From Diadophis punctatus similis (taxonomy: Eukaryota > Chordata > Lepidosauria > Squamata > Dipsadidae): a stretch of 64,000 nucleotides of DNA. The notes below the pieces were generated by a model, which had not been told where the DNA came from, made no database searches, and was given only the letters and a program-made list of their open reading frames with translations. Location: assembly GCA_023053685.1 (NCBI GenBank), contig JALIGW010000002.1, positions 43,965,778-44,029,777 on the forward strand, in the 5' to 3' direction. The stretch's first letter is position 1. Every line of letters starts with the position of its first letter. A program made the translations under genes and the position numbers. This document shows, piece by piece, positions 39,876 through 50,640 of this stretch.

Positions 39876-40276
39876 TATCGTATTTTTGGAGTATAAGACG
39901 CACCTTTTCCCCTCCTAAAAGAGGCTGAAAATTTGGGTGTGTCTTGTCCTCCGAATGTAGCTTTTTCAAAGCTTTTTTTCCAGCTCTAATGAGGTGCTAA
40001 TAATCTTCCCTGCTTGTAGGATCTTTTCATTCCTACTCCCTCTAAAGAAGTGTTTTTCCAGCCCTAAGTCTTTGTAGGCTTGTTTTCATTGCTATTCCCT
40101 CCGAAAAAGGTCTTTTCAGCCCTAACCAGGGGATAAAATAATGTGCTGAAGCTGACCAGACTAAGGACGCTAGCCAGATGAATACCCGGTAGGTAGACTT
40201 TTTCCCCTATTTTCCTCCCCAAAAACTAAGGTGCGTCTTATACTCCAGTGAGTCTTATACTCCGAAAAATACGGTA
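39876..40276 (+). mobile_element. TA-flanked TIR transposon, copy E (short subfamily)
   Basis: TATCGTATTTTTGGAGTA…CTCCGAAAAATACGGTA; interior shared with copy D, including AGACTAAGGACGCTAGCC. Confidence 0.87.
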
Positions 40277-41275
40277 AAAGAAAAAAAATTAAAAAAAAAC
40301 TCTTGCACTAGATTTAACACAGAAACAAAAGAAAACCATCATCCACTAAAAAATATGAGGGGGGGAGGAAATAAAACCCATAGTGCAGGGCCACTTGGAT
40401 GATGTCATCACTCTGCCTACTAAGGCTGCTGACAGCCTTCCAAACCCTGGGATACTAAAAGATTGCTCACTGGTGATAAATTTTTTGACAAGACTCTCCT
40501 AAATGCTGTCAGGAAAAATAATGATTCAGATTTCGTTAGGATGAAATGATTCATCAGTTTCCTATATTGATAGTTGTGTCCATCAAAAATGTGACAGGCT
40601 GGCTTCTACGTACAGTATGTAAAGTACTTCATATGGATTATTATAAGTAGGCCTCCCCAGCTCATGTTTTGTCACAACTTTAGCTATTAAACAGCTAGTA
40701 TAGCAGCTGTTAAGCTATTAAAATATTATTAAACAGCTTAATGCATTGTGGAACTCCAAAAATGAAAGTATAATTAATGCCCAATCAATATCATATAATA
40801 AATAATATTTTAACCTAAAGAGATACAAAAATAATGAGCACTAAAAATCTATGGGAAAAGTAGTAAACAATTTTATGCTATTTGGCAATTCAGTAAGAAG
40901 CAGTTAATAATCTATGAAAAATTAGCACATTATTTGATTCAGTGAGGGGGCAATGTTTCAACACCTTCAACCATTAGCCAAGAAGAGAAGAAATTGTGAG
41001 GTTGGGATAGAAATATGTGTCAGAGATAAACGCTGGGATTTTACCCAAGTAAGTGCACCTCCCAATGCCCAGAGTGATTGGTTTAAATAATAGATACCTT
41101 AAAAAGACAATTAATATGAATCACTAAATAGTAAAGACCTTTATTGAAGGGTAAGCATTGATTTATTAATAGCAAGCTTGGAATATTATTAAGAAAAAAG
41201 ATGCTTCAATTGAATTTTTTGTTCAACAATAAAATTTATTTTTATCCTTTTTTTTCTTTTTCATATCATTTAGCA

Positions 41276-41455
41276 GGGGTCCTCAACCCTTGGTACTGAT
41301 CTGTGGCCTGTTAGGAACCGGGCCACACAGCTGGAGGTGAGTGGCAGGCAAGCAAACAAAACTGAAACCATTCTCCCACCCTGGTCCATGGAAAATTTGT
41401 CTTCCACGAAACTGATTCCTGGTGCCAAAAGGGTTGGGGACCACTGCCATATATT
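41276..41455. mobile_element. hAT-like MITE
   Basis: CAGGGGTCCTCAACCCTTGG…AAGGGTTGGGGACCACTG with AACCGGGCCACACAGCTGG and TTCCACGAAACTGATTCCTG inside. I recall the same body from mammalian hAT elements. Target duplication not evident. Confidence 0.75.
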
Positions 41456-41550
41456 ACCTATATTCTCCCCAAAGTCACATTACTAAAATAAAGAGAAAGA
41501 TTGGTAAAAATCACAGTAATATCAGGAGGGATCTTATATAATGCCCTAGA

Positions 41551-41694
41551 CATAGGTCTTCAAACTTGGCAACTTTAAGACTTGTGGACTTCAATTCCCA
41601 GAATTTTCCAGCCAGCATAGCTGGCTGGAGAATTCTAGGAATTGAAGTCCACAAGTCTTAAAGTTGCCAAGTTTGAAGACCTCTGCTCAGAAGA
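41551..41694. mobile_element. palindromic hAT MITE (family H)
   Basis: CATAGGTCTTCAAACTTGGC…GCCAAGTTTGAAGACCTCTG; hairpin arms with AGACTTGTGGACTTCAA. Confidence 0.88.
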
Positions 41695-41929
41695 ATATAT
41701 ATCCTATTATTTCTTTGGGAATGCCAAAGTGACTGACCAGTTCTTGACAGGTTCACACTAGAAATGTGCAGAATGTAATAATTTAGAAAAGGAATGTTCC
41801 AAAGAACTCTGGAATATTTCATTTGCTTCAGACTGTGAAGGAACACATTCTCCTGTAAGTCCCTACCGAAACCTGAAGATCACCAAATGAGAATCTCTTT
41901 TAGGTCCCCTCCTCAAAGGAGGATGGCAA

Positions 41930-42230
41930 CCTTTATAAGGGGAGAGTTTTTCTATTGTGGAATCTATGGAATTCCCTCCCCAGAAGGCTCACCCACACTA
42001 GCATTATTTCAGATGCAGTTGAAGACCTTTCTATATTCCCAAGATTTTTAACTGTTTTTAATTGCATTTTAATACATGTTTTGGTTTTGGAGAACCACCT
42101 TACAGCTGCCAAGTTTACATGGTGTTTTATGTTTTTATTCAGTCTATCATTTAAGTATATTTTATTATAAGCCCTCCAAACAGCTGAGGGCTTATTTTTT
42201 TATCAGCATAAATACATACATTCAAGCACA
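41930..42230 (+). mobile_element. L2-like LINE C-terminal ORF2 and 3' fragment
   Basis: Plus-strand remnant reads LWNSLPRRLTHT…DAVEDL; the usual tail-side motif ATTATAAGCCCTCC…GAGGGCTTATT follows. Confidence 0.55.
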
Positions 42231-42232
42231 CC

Positions 42233-42412
42233 CCAAATGGAAATAATTCAAGAAATCATTGTTGCCAAGTGTAATTCAAGAAATCATTGTTGCCAAGTGT
42301 AAGAATCACAAGTATAATCTTGAAAAAATTATGCAACAATATTAGCAAAATATCATTTAAGTTCATTATAGGGACTTAATAAGAAAGTTCATTATAGGGA
42401 CTTAATAAGGAA
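42233..42412. repeat. two short tandem duplications
   Basis: AATTCAAGAAATCATTGTTG occurs twice within 60 bp, and AGTTCATTATAGGGACTTAA occurs twice between 42358 and 42412. Confidence 0.85.
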
Positions 42413-42835
42413 GTCCTTATAAGGAAGAGAATAGTAGAAAGAAACTCACTGGCTCTGCCTTAACTCTTTCTATATAAGAAGAGGAAAAGGAAAATGCGAT
42501 TAGGCACTCAAGATTCTATTACTATAAGCCTACCAAAATAAAACAGAGTTAAAAATTGTGGAATCTTTTTCCTGACCTACCCTACCTTAAAGAGCTCACA
42601 TCAAGAAAACCATATGGATGTGTCCATGAAGTCATCAGAAGTCATTGAGCTGGATTCAGTGGAGACTTTATTTTCCTAGAACTACTAAATAGGGCTGCAA
42701 CAATTACCATTAGATGATAGCAAGGTGTTATTAGCTTTGTAGCTCCTTCCCACAAATTCCTGCTTGTCTATATTTTTGTTATCCATGGATTATAAATCTA
42801 ATTATGCTGGATGGGTAGCTTTCCACTAACTAGAA

Positions 42836-43188
42836 CAGTGATGGCAAACCTTTTAGACATCAAGTGCCCAAACTGCGTGCGCACGCATGCCCAAACAGAA
42901 AGTTGTGCGTGCACATGCTCAAACGTGTGCATGCACAGACATGCACATGCATGCGCAGCAGAGACCCGAAGACCAGCTGGCTGGCGGGAGTCGGGCATCC
43001 CAACACCGGCAGCGTAGCAAGAGGTAAGATCTTTTTCTTTTGTGAGCTTCTGTTTCGTCATTTGCAGGGAAACAGAAGCTCACGAAAGAAATGCCACAGA
43101 GATCCGACCTGGAGAGATGGCATGCATGCCAGAAGAGAGGGCTCTGCATGCCATCTCTGGCACACGTGCCATAGGTTCGCCATCACAG
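42836..43188. mobile_element. hAT-like MITE (family J) with internal hairpin
   Basis: CAGTGATGGCAAACC…GGTTCGCCATCACAG; duplication AACTAGAA/AACTAGAT. Inside is a second hairpin (TGTGAGCTTCTGTTTC…GAAACAGAAGCTCACG) and a tract dense in TGCGCATGC/GCATGCAC motifs. Confidence 0.88.
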
Positions 43189-43368
43189 AACTAGATTTTG
43201 CACTTACCCCTTTCATTTGGAAGTATCAAATAGATAAGAAGATTGTCGTATTCAAGAGAGAATTGTTTGTTTGCTTATCATTTATTAAATAACGTTTCTA
43301 GCAACACTAAAAGATGCTGGTTGTGAAGGGCAAAAGCAAAGTAATAATTAAAAAATGCAAACTTTTAT

Positions 43369-43718
43369 ACAGGTATCCTCAACTTACAACAGTTTGTTTA
43401 GTGACCATTCAAAGTTACAACAGCACTGAAAAAAAAAGACTTATGACGGTTTTTCACACTTACAATCATTGCAGCATCCCCATGGTCACGTGATCACAAT
43501 TAAAATGCTTGACAACTCACATTTATGACAGTTGCAGTGTCTCAAGGTCATGTGATCACCTTTTGCAATCTTCTGACAAGCAAAGTCAATGGGGAAAGCA
43601 TATTCACTTAACATCCTGTAATTTAACAATTGCAGTGATTCAATTAACAAAGGTGGCAAGAAAAGTCGTAACATAAATTTTGGGCTCAGTTGTGATCATA
43701 AGTTGAGGACTACCTATA
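43369..43718. mobile_element. family-L MITE, complete
   Basis: TACAGGTATCCTCAACTTAC…ATAAGTTGAGGACTACCTAT, TA at both ends. Confidence 0.88.
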
Positions 43719-43924
43719 ATGCATTTGTTTAAAAACTATCCTGTCACAAAGCCACTTGGATCAATGGATCAATGAAATAGGAATCCTTCCACTTCTTCAA
43801 AATGCAAAAAAGTCTTGGGCCCACATGCACACCCAGGGAAAGTTTCCCAAAAAATGAGGCTACTACCAAAACTTGGTAGAGCTGAATATTTTTGTTTGAA
43901 AATAAGCATGTTCTCTGAAAACCA

Positions 43925-44510
43925 GAACAACTATCTGTCTGGAACCTGCACCGCATATCGGACATTAATACAATCGAGAGAGTCCAGAAATATTTCACAA
44001 GAAGAGTTCTCCACTCCTCTGCTCGCAACAGAATACCTTATTCCACCAGACTTGAAATATTGGGATTAGACAATTTAGAACTATGTCACCTTCGATCTGA
44101 TCTAAATGTAGTTCATAAAATCATATACCACAATGTCCTACCTGTCAATGATTACTTCAGCTTCAACCGCAACAATACACGAACACACAATAGATACAAA
44201 CTTAATGTAAACCGCTCCAAACTCGACTGCAGAAAATACAACTTCAGCAACAGAGTGATCAATGCCTGGAATGCGCTACCTGACTCTGTGGTTTCTTTCC
44301 CAAACCCCCAAAACTTTAACCTTAAGACTATCTACAGTCGACCTCACCCCATTCCTAAGAGGTCTGTAAGGGGCATGCATAAGCGCACCACTGTGCCTAC
44401 CGTCCCTGTCCTCATTTATCTGTACTTCTTTGCTTATGTTATGTTTATACAAATACCTGCTATCTTGTATATGTTTGACAAACAAATAAATAAATAAATA
44501 AACTATTTCT
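43925..44510 (+). mobile_element. CR1-superfamily LINE, C-terminal ORF2 and 3' tail
   Basis: A 145-codon open frame (44060-44497) plus the upstream frame read RIQSRESR…RRVLHS…LEILGLDNLELCHLRSDL…VIYHNVLP…NRVINAWNALPDSVV, the thumb/C-terminal part of a CR1/L2-type reverse transcriptase. It ends in (AAATA)n. One frameshift separates the two pieces near 44055. Confidence 0.85.
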
Positions 44511-44593
44511 ACGTTTAGTGTACATCAAGGAACTCTGAGCTCTTTCTTGTACCAGTATCTCTGATAGGTTTATCAAACAATGGTAGTAAGTTG

Positions 44594-44963
44594 CACAAGT
44601 AGTTCTGGACTAACAACAGTTCATTTAGTATTGTTCAAATTTACAACAGCTCTGAAAAAAGTGACACGACTTTTTCACACTTACAACCATTGCAGCATCC
44701 TGATCATGTGATCAAAATTCACACACTTGGTAACTGACTCATATTTATGATGGTTGCAGTGTCCTGGGGTCATGTGATCAACATTTGCAACCCTCTGACA
44801 AGGGAAACCAATAGGGAAACCAGATTCACTTAACAAACATATTACTAACAGCTACAGTTGATTCACTTAATAACTATGATAAGAATGGGGCAAAACTAAA
44901 AACGGTCTCGCTTAGCAACAGAAATTTTGGCCTCAATTGTGGTCGTACATCGAGGACTACCTG
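44594..44963. mobile_element. family-L MITE, complete but diverged
   Basis: ACAAGTAGTTCTGGACTAAC…GTACATCGAGGACTACCTGT. Confidence 0.82.
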
Positions 44964-45441
44964 TGCGCACTACCATCCTGGTGAAGAATTCTATTTTAAT
45001 TTCCTATAATTCCACAGAGTAAAGCTACCATGGGCATGCAGGTCATTTTGATGAAAATTCTCAATCTTAGATCTGATTGCTAGGATAATCTATTGGAATT
45101 GACATTCAGATAATGAATTGCAGAAGTATGCGGAAGTATGAATCACCTTGTATGAAACTAAGAGGTTGTAACAAAACAAAGTGGCTTTTTATTGCTTATT
45201 TCTACCTTTGTACTAGAATTGACAGCTGCGAGGATGCCACCCAGTTCCCTTCCAGTCAGGTTTATTGCTTTATAAGTCTTGGTAGCGATTTGTGTTTAAT
45301 TTTCTTTTTTATATCTCCCTGACCAAGAGTCGCATCCTCTGTTTCACTTCTCTCTCTCTTTAGAGGCTTCCTTTTACTTTTACAATAACTCTAAGCTCTG
45401 CCGGATTGTTTAAGATTTCCTTTATGTGAGGAATAGACAGA

Positions 45442-46150
45442 TGTTGACACGTTTCTTGAACAAACAAGTAAACAGTTTATTTAAATACAACTCAGTAATT
45501 GTCAAGTGAATTTGTTAAAGCCACAACCAGCTATTTAATTCTTTCTTTTCTCTTCTTCCCCTTAAGAGACTCTCCTTGCTTTCCTGACTAAATCTAAGCA
45601 AATCCAATTCTTCTTTATTTCTAGGCCTATAGATAAGAGCACATTTCACCGTTTATCACTATCTACAAATAACACAATATATCAGTCAATAAAGTTCCCT
45701 GATCCTGGCACCTGCTTCCCACAGAACTGCCTAGGGCCTATTCTTCTCTCCTGTCAACTTCCCTCTTGGACAGCTAAACTCAGGCAGAGATTCACTATAA
45801 TCCTTCCCTCATGGAAGTTGCACACACAGACAGAGCTATTCAGTTCTTCACACTAAACCTTCCCTCATGGAATTTACCACATGAGCTTCCCTCAGCTCTT
45901 CACACCAGGCCTTCCCTCATGGAAGTTACCACATAACAGAGAGCTTTCCAGCTCTTCACACTAGATCTTCCCTCATGGAATTTACCACATAACAGAGCTT
46001 CTCTCAGCTCTTCACACCAGGCCTTTTATAGTTCCTGGCCCTGCTATCTATGCTCCGATTGGCTGTCTCTTATGATGTCATCTATCCCCCCTCCCTTCTG
46101 GAGCACTGGGATAAACACCTCCCCCTTTCTACTTATCATACATTTTAAAA
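45442..46150 (-). mobile_element. putative solo LTR (endogenous retrovirus-type), boundaries uncertain
   Basis: On the minus strand, a CCAAT box (CCAATCGGAGC), a TATA box (CTATAAAAGGCC near 46030) and a polyadenylation signal (TTAAATAAACTG near 45480) occur in U3-R order, which is what an LTR looks like. A minisatellite fills the part after the TATA box. No coding sequence of a provirus is seen next to it. The start TGTTGACACG at 45442 is a guess; no flanking duplication was found. Confidence 0.45.
45802..46022. repeat. minisatellite, about 54-bp unit, 4 copies
   Basis: Each unit begins CTTCCCTCATGGAA(G/T)TT and ends with AGCTCTTCACAC. Variation between units is low. Confidence 0.9.
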
Positions 46151-47483
46151 GCTGTTTGGCTCTATACTTACTTGTTTAAACAGCTCCATTTAACCACATT
46201 TTAACTTTATACAACAACTTACTATTTTACATTCAGTACCTGTATGTGGGCACCACAGCAGCCAATCAATATAATATGCAATGTAATGTAATATTGGATG
46301 AAGCATTCATTAGGCCTGGCTAATTCCCCTGGAATGCAGATAAGATGGAGTGATTGCTCCATTTTCTCTCTTGAATTTATTACCACTTTAGTCACTACAA
46401 ATGGTAGCAATAATCTTTGAAGGCAGTGTTTAAATTCTTACTCATCCAATATTTAGCATACCTTAACTCACCTAATGCTCCAATTTGAACACTGTCATTT
46501 TAATAAAGTTTGGGGAAAAATCACCAGCTTGGAAGTATGATACAAAGTCAGTGCTTATGATTAATACTGACTTAGGTTGACATAATTACTCATTTGGTTC
46601 CTCCAATTTTGACATCTTCAGTATTTCAGGGTTACATATTTCTCTGTAAAAGATCATTCATGAAATCCAAATACTCTGAGCAAAACCACTATTCATCTTC
46701 AGTCACCAGCTTTGTGAGTATTAATAGTTTTGGGAAACTCCCAATATTTTAACTCAGCATATCTGGGTCTTCTGATCATTGGATGTCAACACAGTTAGAG
46801 GATTACACATGTAAAATAACCAATCTATATGTCATTAGCCTAAAATGGCACGATGCAGAACTAGCTGATTAGAGTATAAACCAGACAGTTAATTCAATAT
46901 AGCAGCTAATTGTGCTCTTAAGTAGTCTTGTATTTTTAAAATCTTATACTAGAATCAGTAATGGAAACCCTTTCTCTAACTTACTTCCTAATAATTAGGC
47001 TGACTCTGATAAAGTGCAAGAGTCTTTTCTGCAGAGATTACATAACTCAGGAATATATTATGATTAGACTAAGATGAGGGATATTACAAGAGGAGAAAAA
47101 CTGGACAAAATAGGATAAACCAGAGACAAAATGGAAAAATCACGGTTTGTGAGAATCCTTCATTCATTTGATTTCTTCAACACCTTTTGGTGACAGTTTA
47201 AAAAATGTCCCCATAACAGTTACGAATCAATAGAAACAAGTATTCAACTACACATAAATAGCAAAGCATACACCACAGATTGAAGGAACATAATCTGACT
47301 TGTCTTCAGTTTGAACCAAGCAAAGTAAATATTTTCCAGGTTGAATTGAAATAGTTGCTGGGAAATGTGGGCAGGAAAAGGTTTTGAGCAGGAATGTAGG
47401 GAAATCAATCATCATGAAAATATTTAATGTCAAGAAAATATAGCAGAACACCTATTACACATAAATCCATTATGTAGAAAAGA
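46151..47483. other. intergenic AT-rich DNA
   Basis: No gene or repeat that I can name. Confidence 0.5.
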
Positions 47484-47690
47484 ATACAGGTAGCTCTTGT
47501 TTGGTGACCACAATTGAGAACTACAACTCAGTTATTAAGCAGAGTAATTACTAAGTGAAACCACAACTGTATTTAAGATCTTAGTTCAGACTGCTTTACA
47601 GACCAGTAAATGTCATAAATGTGAGGATTAGTCACAAAGTTACTTTTTCATCTCTATCATATATGTTATTGCTAAATGAAACAGTACTTA
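47484..47690. mobile_element. truncated family-L MITE
   Basis: TACAGGTAGCTCTTGTTTGG then a diverged body (CAGTTATTAAGCAG, CTAAGTGAAACCACAACTG). Confidence 0.55.
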
Positions 47691-48227
47691 AATAAGGATC
47701 ATTGTATTGGGCACAAGATGGCCTCTCTTTAGCCATACACCTAAATGTGTGAAGGTGGATAGGACAGGAGTTTCCAAATTGGGGCAGAGGGCAGATGAGT
47801 GGGAAACAGTCTCTGTTAGAATTTTAGAAATTTTAAGGATTTGAATGGTCCGTTTGAATGGTCTGGTTTCTTACGTATTCATATGCTGGATCTAAATCAA
47901 TATGCTTGTTTTGGTTCTTTTGAAAAGTTCTGGATGCAACTCCTCTTGTTTACAGTGGGGTAATTGCTTGTGAAATTTAGAATTTGGTCTGTGCATGGGG
48001 ATTTTCGATATACCGTATATACTCGAGTATAAGCCGAGTTTTTCAGCCCACTTTTTGGGCTGAAAAAAGCCGCCTCGGCTTATACTCGAGTCATTGAAAT
48101 TGGCCAAAGCGCGCGACCCTTAGAATTCCCCGAACGGGCTGGCGCAACCGGGCTGGGGTGTCCCCGGCGTGGGGGAACCGGTCCTTGTCTCCATGTGCTG
48201 CAGGGATCAGCGGGGAAGAGGCGCCAT

Positions 48228-48532
48228 CGCCCCCCCCAAAAAGGCATTAACTGGGAAACTAGTCCGGGCTCGGGGCGTTTTGCAAGCGGGCGAGAACCAG
48301 CCTCCGGGGCGGTGGCATGAACGAGGGCGAGGCGGAGGGTCCTCCGCGGCCGGCCCTTTGCAAGGAGATGTGCCCGGCGGGGGAGTTCTGGCGGCGGCGG
48401 CGGCGGCGGCAGAAGCGGCAGAAGCGGCTGGAGCTAGACCCGGATCGCCAGCCGGACCCTCCCCCGCTGCCTTGCGACCTCCACCCGGCGGTGCTGCTGG
48501 CCACGGTGCATCACCTGCTGGGCCGGTCGGCC
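48228..48532 (+). pseudogene. SAC3D1: captured SAC3D1 exon, copy 1 (with 5' UTR and start)
   Basis: After a 5' UTR-like stretch, ATG at 48317 opens MNEGEAEGPPRPALCKEMCP, then FWRRRRRRQ…RLELDPDRQPDPP and HPAVLLATVHHLLG. The frame then runs into the inverted sequence and stops at 48596. (CGG)n expansion has lengthened the Arg stretch. The copy forms the left arm of a foldback with copy 2. Family: SAC3/GANP-domain protein related to the mRNA-export factor GANP, linked to centrosomes and STAT5 signalling. Confidence 0.75.
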
Positions 48533-48579
48533 ACGAAGGCGCAGCGCTCAGCCGGGGAGACCTCGCTGGCTTTGGCCAC

Positions 48580-48870
48580 CGACCGGCCCAGCAGGTGATG
48601 CACTGTGGCCAGCAGCACCGCCGGGCGGAGGTCGCAAGGCGGCAGGGGAGGGTCCGGCTGGCGATCCGGGTCTAGCTCCAGCCGGTGCAGCCGCTTCTGC
48701 CGCCACCGCCGCCAGAACTCCCCCGCCGGGCACATCTCCTTGCAAAGGGCCGGCCGCGGAGGACCCTCCGCCTCGCCCTCGTTCATCCCCGGAGGCTGGT
48801 TCTCGCCCGCTTGCAAAACGCCCCGAGCCCGGACTAGTTTCCCAGTTAATGCCTTTGGGGGGGGCGATCG
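48580..48870 (-). pseudogene. SAC3D1: captured SAC3D1 exon, copy 2 (inverted)
   Basis: Exact reverse of copy 1 apart from small indels: on the minus strand it again reads 5' UTR, MNEGEAEGPPRP…EMCPAGEFW…LHRLELDPDRQPDPP…LLATVHHLLGRSVA. Together with copy 1 it makes a hairpin with about 290-bp arms and a loop near 48533-48580. The loop sequence is itself SAC3D1 in minus orientation, which extends copy 2 slightly leftward. Confidence 0.75.
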
Positions 48871-49374
48871 CGGAGGGTCCTCCGCGGCCGGCCCTTTGCA
48901 AGGAGATGTGCCCGGCGGGGGAGTTCTGGCAGCGGCGGCGGCAGAAGCAGCTGCACCGGCTGGAGCTAGACCCGGATCGCCAGCCGGACCCTCCCCCGCC
49001 GCCTTGCGACCCCCGCCCGGCGGTGCTGCTGGCCACGGTGCATCACCTGCTGGGCTGGTCGGTGGCCGAAGCCAGCGAGGTCTCCCCGGCCGAGCGCTGC
49101 GCCTTCGTGGCCGACCAGCTGCACGCAATCCAGCTGGATCTGGCTCTGCAATGCCCGCCCGCCGCGCCTTGCGCCGCCCTGCTGAAGCACGCCTTGCTTT
49201 ACCTGCTGCACGCCGGAGCCCGGCTCTGCAACCAGGCGCCCACGCGCTTCGACGCCCACCTGCACGACGGGCAGCTCCACGAGACCTTCGCCGCCCTGCG
49301 CCGCGCCTACCGCCACCCCGACGCGCATCCTGCCCAGCCGCGCTTCCAGGTGCTCTTCCTGCTCTACCACCTGG
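48871..49374 (+). pseudogene. SAC3D1: captured SAC3D1 exon, copy 3 (longest, open frame, ends at donor)
   Basis: An uninterrupted frame reads GPPRPALCKEMCPAGEFW, LHRLELDPDRQPDPP, VLLATVHHLLGWSVAEASEV, ERCAFVADQLHAIQLDLALQ, FDAHLHDGQLHETFAALRRA and FQVLFLLYHLG. It ends at CTGG|GTGAGC, a perfect 5' splice site followed by intron-like sequence. Against SAC3D1 as I know it the order is conserved, but the AVKEYSR-type motif expected between PDPP and the VLLATV block is absent, an internal deletion of roughly 20 residues. The 5' end (MNEGEAE) is lost; an upstream ATG at 48849 is in frame. Whether it is expressed, for example as an exon spliced downstream, is unknown. Confidence 0.78.
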
Positions 49375-49424
49375 GTGAGCCGCGGGGGTCGTAGTCCTGG
49401 GATTTGGGTGGGTGGGTGGGGGCA

Positions 49425-49550
49425 GTATTAATTTAATTTCATTTAAATTAATTTCATTTAATTTCATTTAAATTAATTTCATTTAATTTCATTTAAATTA
49501 ATTTCATTTAATTTCATTTAAATTAATTTCATCTAATTTCATTTAATTTA
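49425..49550. repeat. AT-rich minisatellite, 25-bp unit, about 4 copies
   Basis: Unit AATTAATTTCATTTAATTTC…; lies inside the Pack-type element right after the captured intron fragment. Confidence 0.9.
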
Positions 49551-49989
49551 ATTAAAAGTTCTTCTAAGACGCCCAATCCCGTAGGACTATTGTTTTTATT
49601 GACCCTCTTTTCCACTTACAGAGCTAGTTTACTGTTTTTCTTTGAAATAAATATTCAAAAACATTATTAGTATCTATTTTTATTTTTGAAATTTACTGGT
49701 AGCTGCTGCATTTCCCACCCTAGGCTTATACTCGAGTCAATAACTTTTCCAGTTTTTTGTGGTAAAATTAGGTGCCTCGGCTTATATTCGGGTCGGCCTA
49801 TACTCGAGTATATACGGTATGCAGGTTGTTAATTCACCATTATCTTGTCTCTTTATGTCAATGTCACACACAGACCAAAAACAGAGAACATATGAGAAAA
49901 AGAGAAGACAAATAATACCTGTACAAAGTGATTGCAGAACTTGAGAGCAGATCACAGCAGTCTTCCAGAACAGGAACCAATCACCATCA

Positions 49990-50640
49990 AGTAGCTGACC
50001 TCCAATAGCAGATCAAGAACATAAAGACTTGGACAGTTCCTGTCCCAGACATAATTCATAGCTACAGTCCCTGTTGCTTTTCTGCATAGGTTGGAACTTC
50101 TTCAGCCAGATAATTACAAAGACTGTATAAGGATAGAAGTTCAAATGAAACTACCATCAACCACCTGTTCTACATGGCTGTCAAGTTGTATGCTAAGACT
50201 GAATTACATATCGACTGGCTGATCCATCTGATACATATCTACAGTGAGGACACTGAAATGTCATTAGGACTGGAAAAGTATGGCCAGATGATAGTAAAGA
50301 GAGGGAAAGTAGTTAAGACCAATGGGCTACAATCACTAGCAGGCCACCTAGCAGACAAACAGACCAGTTACAAATACCTGGGTACCTATGAAAATCACAA
50401 TGAGGCGGCAAGAAAAACAGCAACAGCCAACACTCAAGTACAACAAAGGTATAAGATAGATCCTGAAGCTCAATGGGAAGAACTAGATTCATGCCAATCA
50501 CCAGATAACCTGCCAGTATAATGAGCTGGCCAAAGAAGGACCTGGAAGCTGCCAATTTGATGACCCAGAAACTCCTAATATCCCAGGACTAATACCTAGA
50601 GACCATCTAAAAAGAGGACAGTTTGGGTCTAGTAAGTGTC
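49990..50640 (+). mobile_element. LINE reverse-transcriptase fragment (non-LTR)
   Basis: An open 115-codon stretch (50174-50521) reads MAVKLYAKTELHIDWLIHLI, GLEKYGQMIVKRGKVVK and SYKYLGTYENHNEAARKT. This is the RT domain after the catalytic YxDD box; here the DD is replaced (YMAVKLYAK), so it is dead. Upstream frames continue the RT in decayed form. Confidence 0.75.

Larger units (their letters stand above)
48011..49819 (+). mobile_element. Pack-type TIR transposon carrying captured SAC3D1 exon sequence
   Basis: Left end TACCGTATATACTCGAG and right end CTCGAGTATATACGGTA are inverted repeats over about 28 bp with one mismatch, with TA at both edges. Subterminal motifs (CGGCTTATACTCGAGTC at 48085 and GGCTTATACTCGAGTCAA at 49723) are the element's own. 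Between them lies about 1.2 kb of GC-rich DNA, quite unlike the AT-rich surroundings, containing three copies (+,-,+) of a SAC3D1 first coding exon, then a 25-bp minisatellite. No transposase is encoded, so the element is non-autonomous. The termini resemble those of copies A-E. Known parallels are Pack-MULEs and Pack-TIR elements of plants. Confidence 0.85.

Noticed and set aside
48511..49467. A 318-codon minus-strand open frame.
   Set aside because: It is the GC-rich antisense of the SAC3D1 copies (Pro/Ala/Arg/Gly-rich), open only because stop codons are rare at this base composition.
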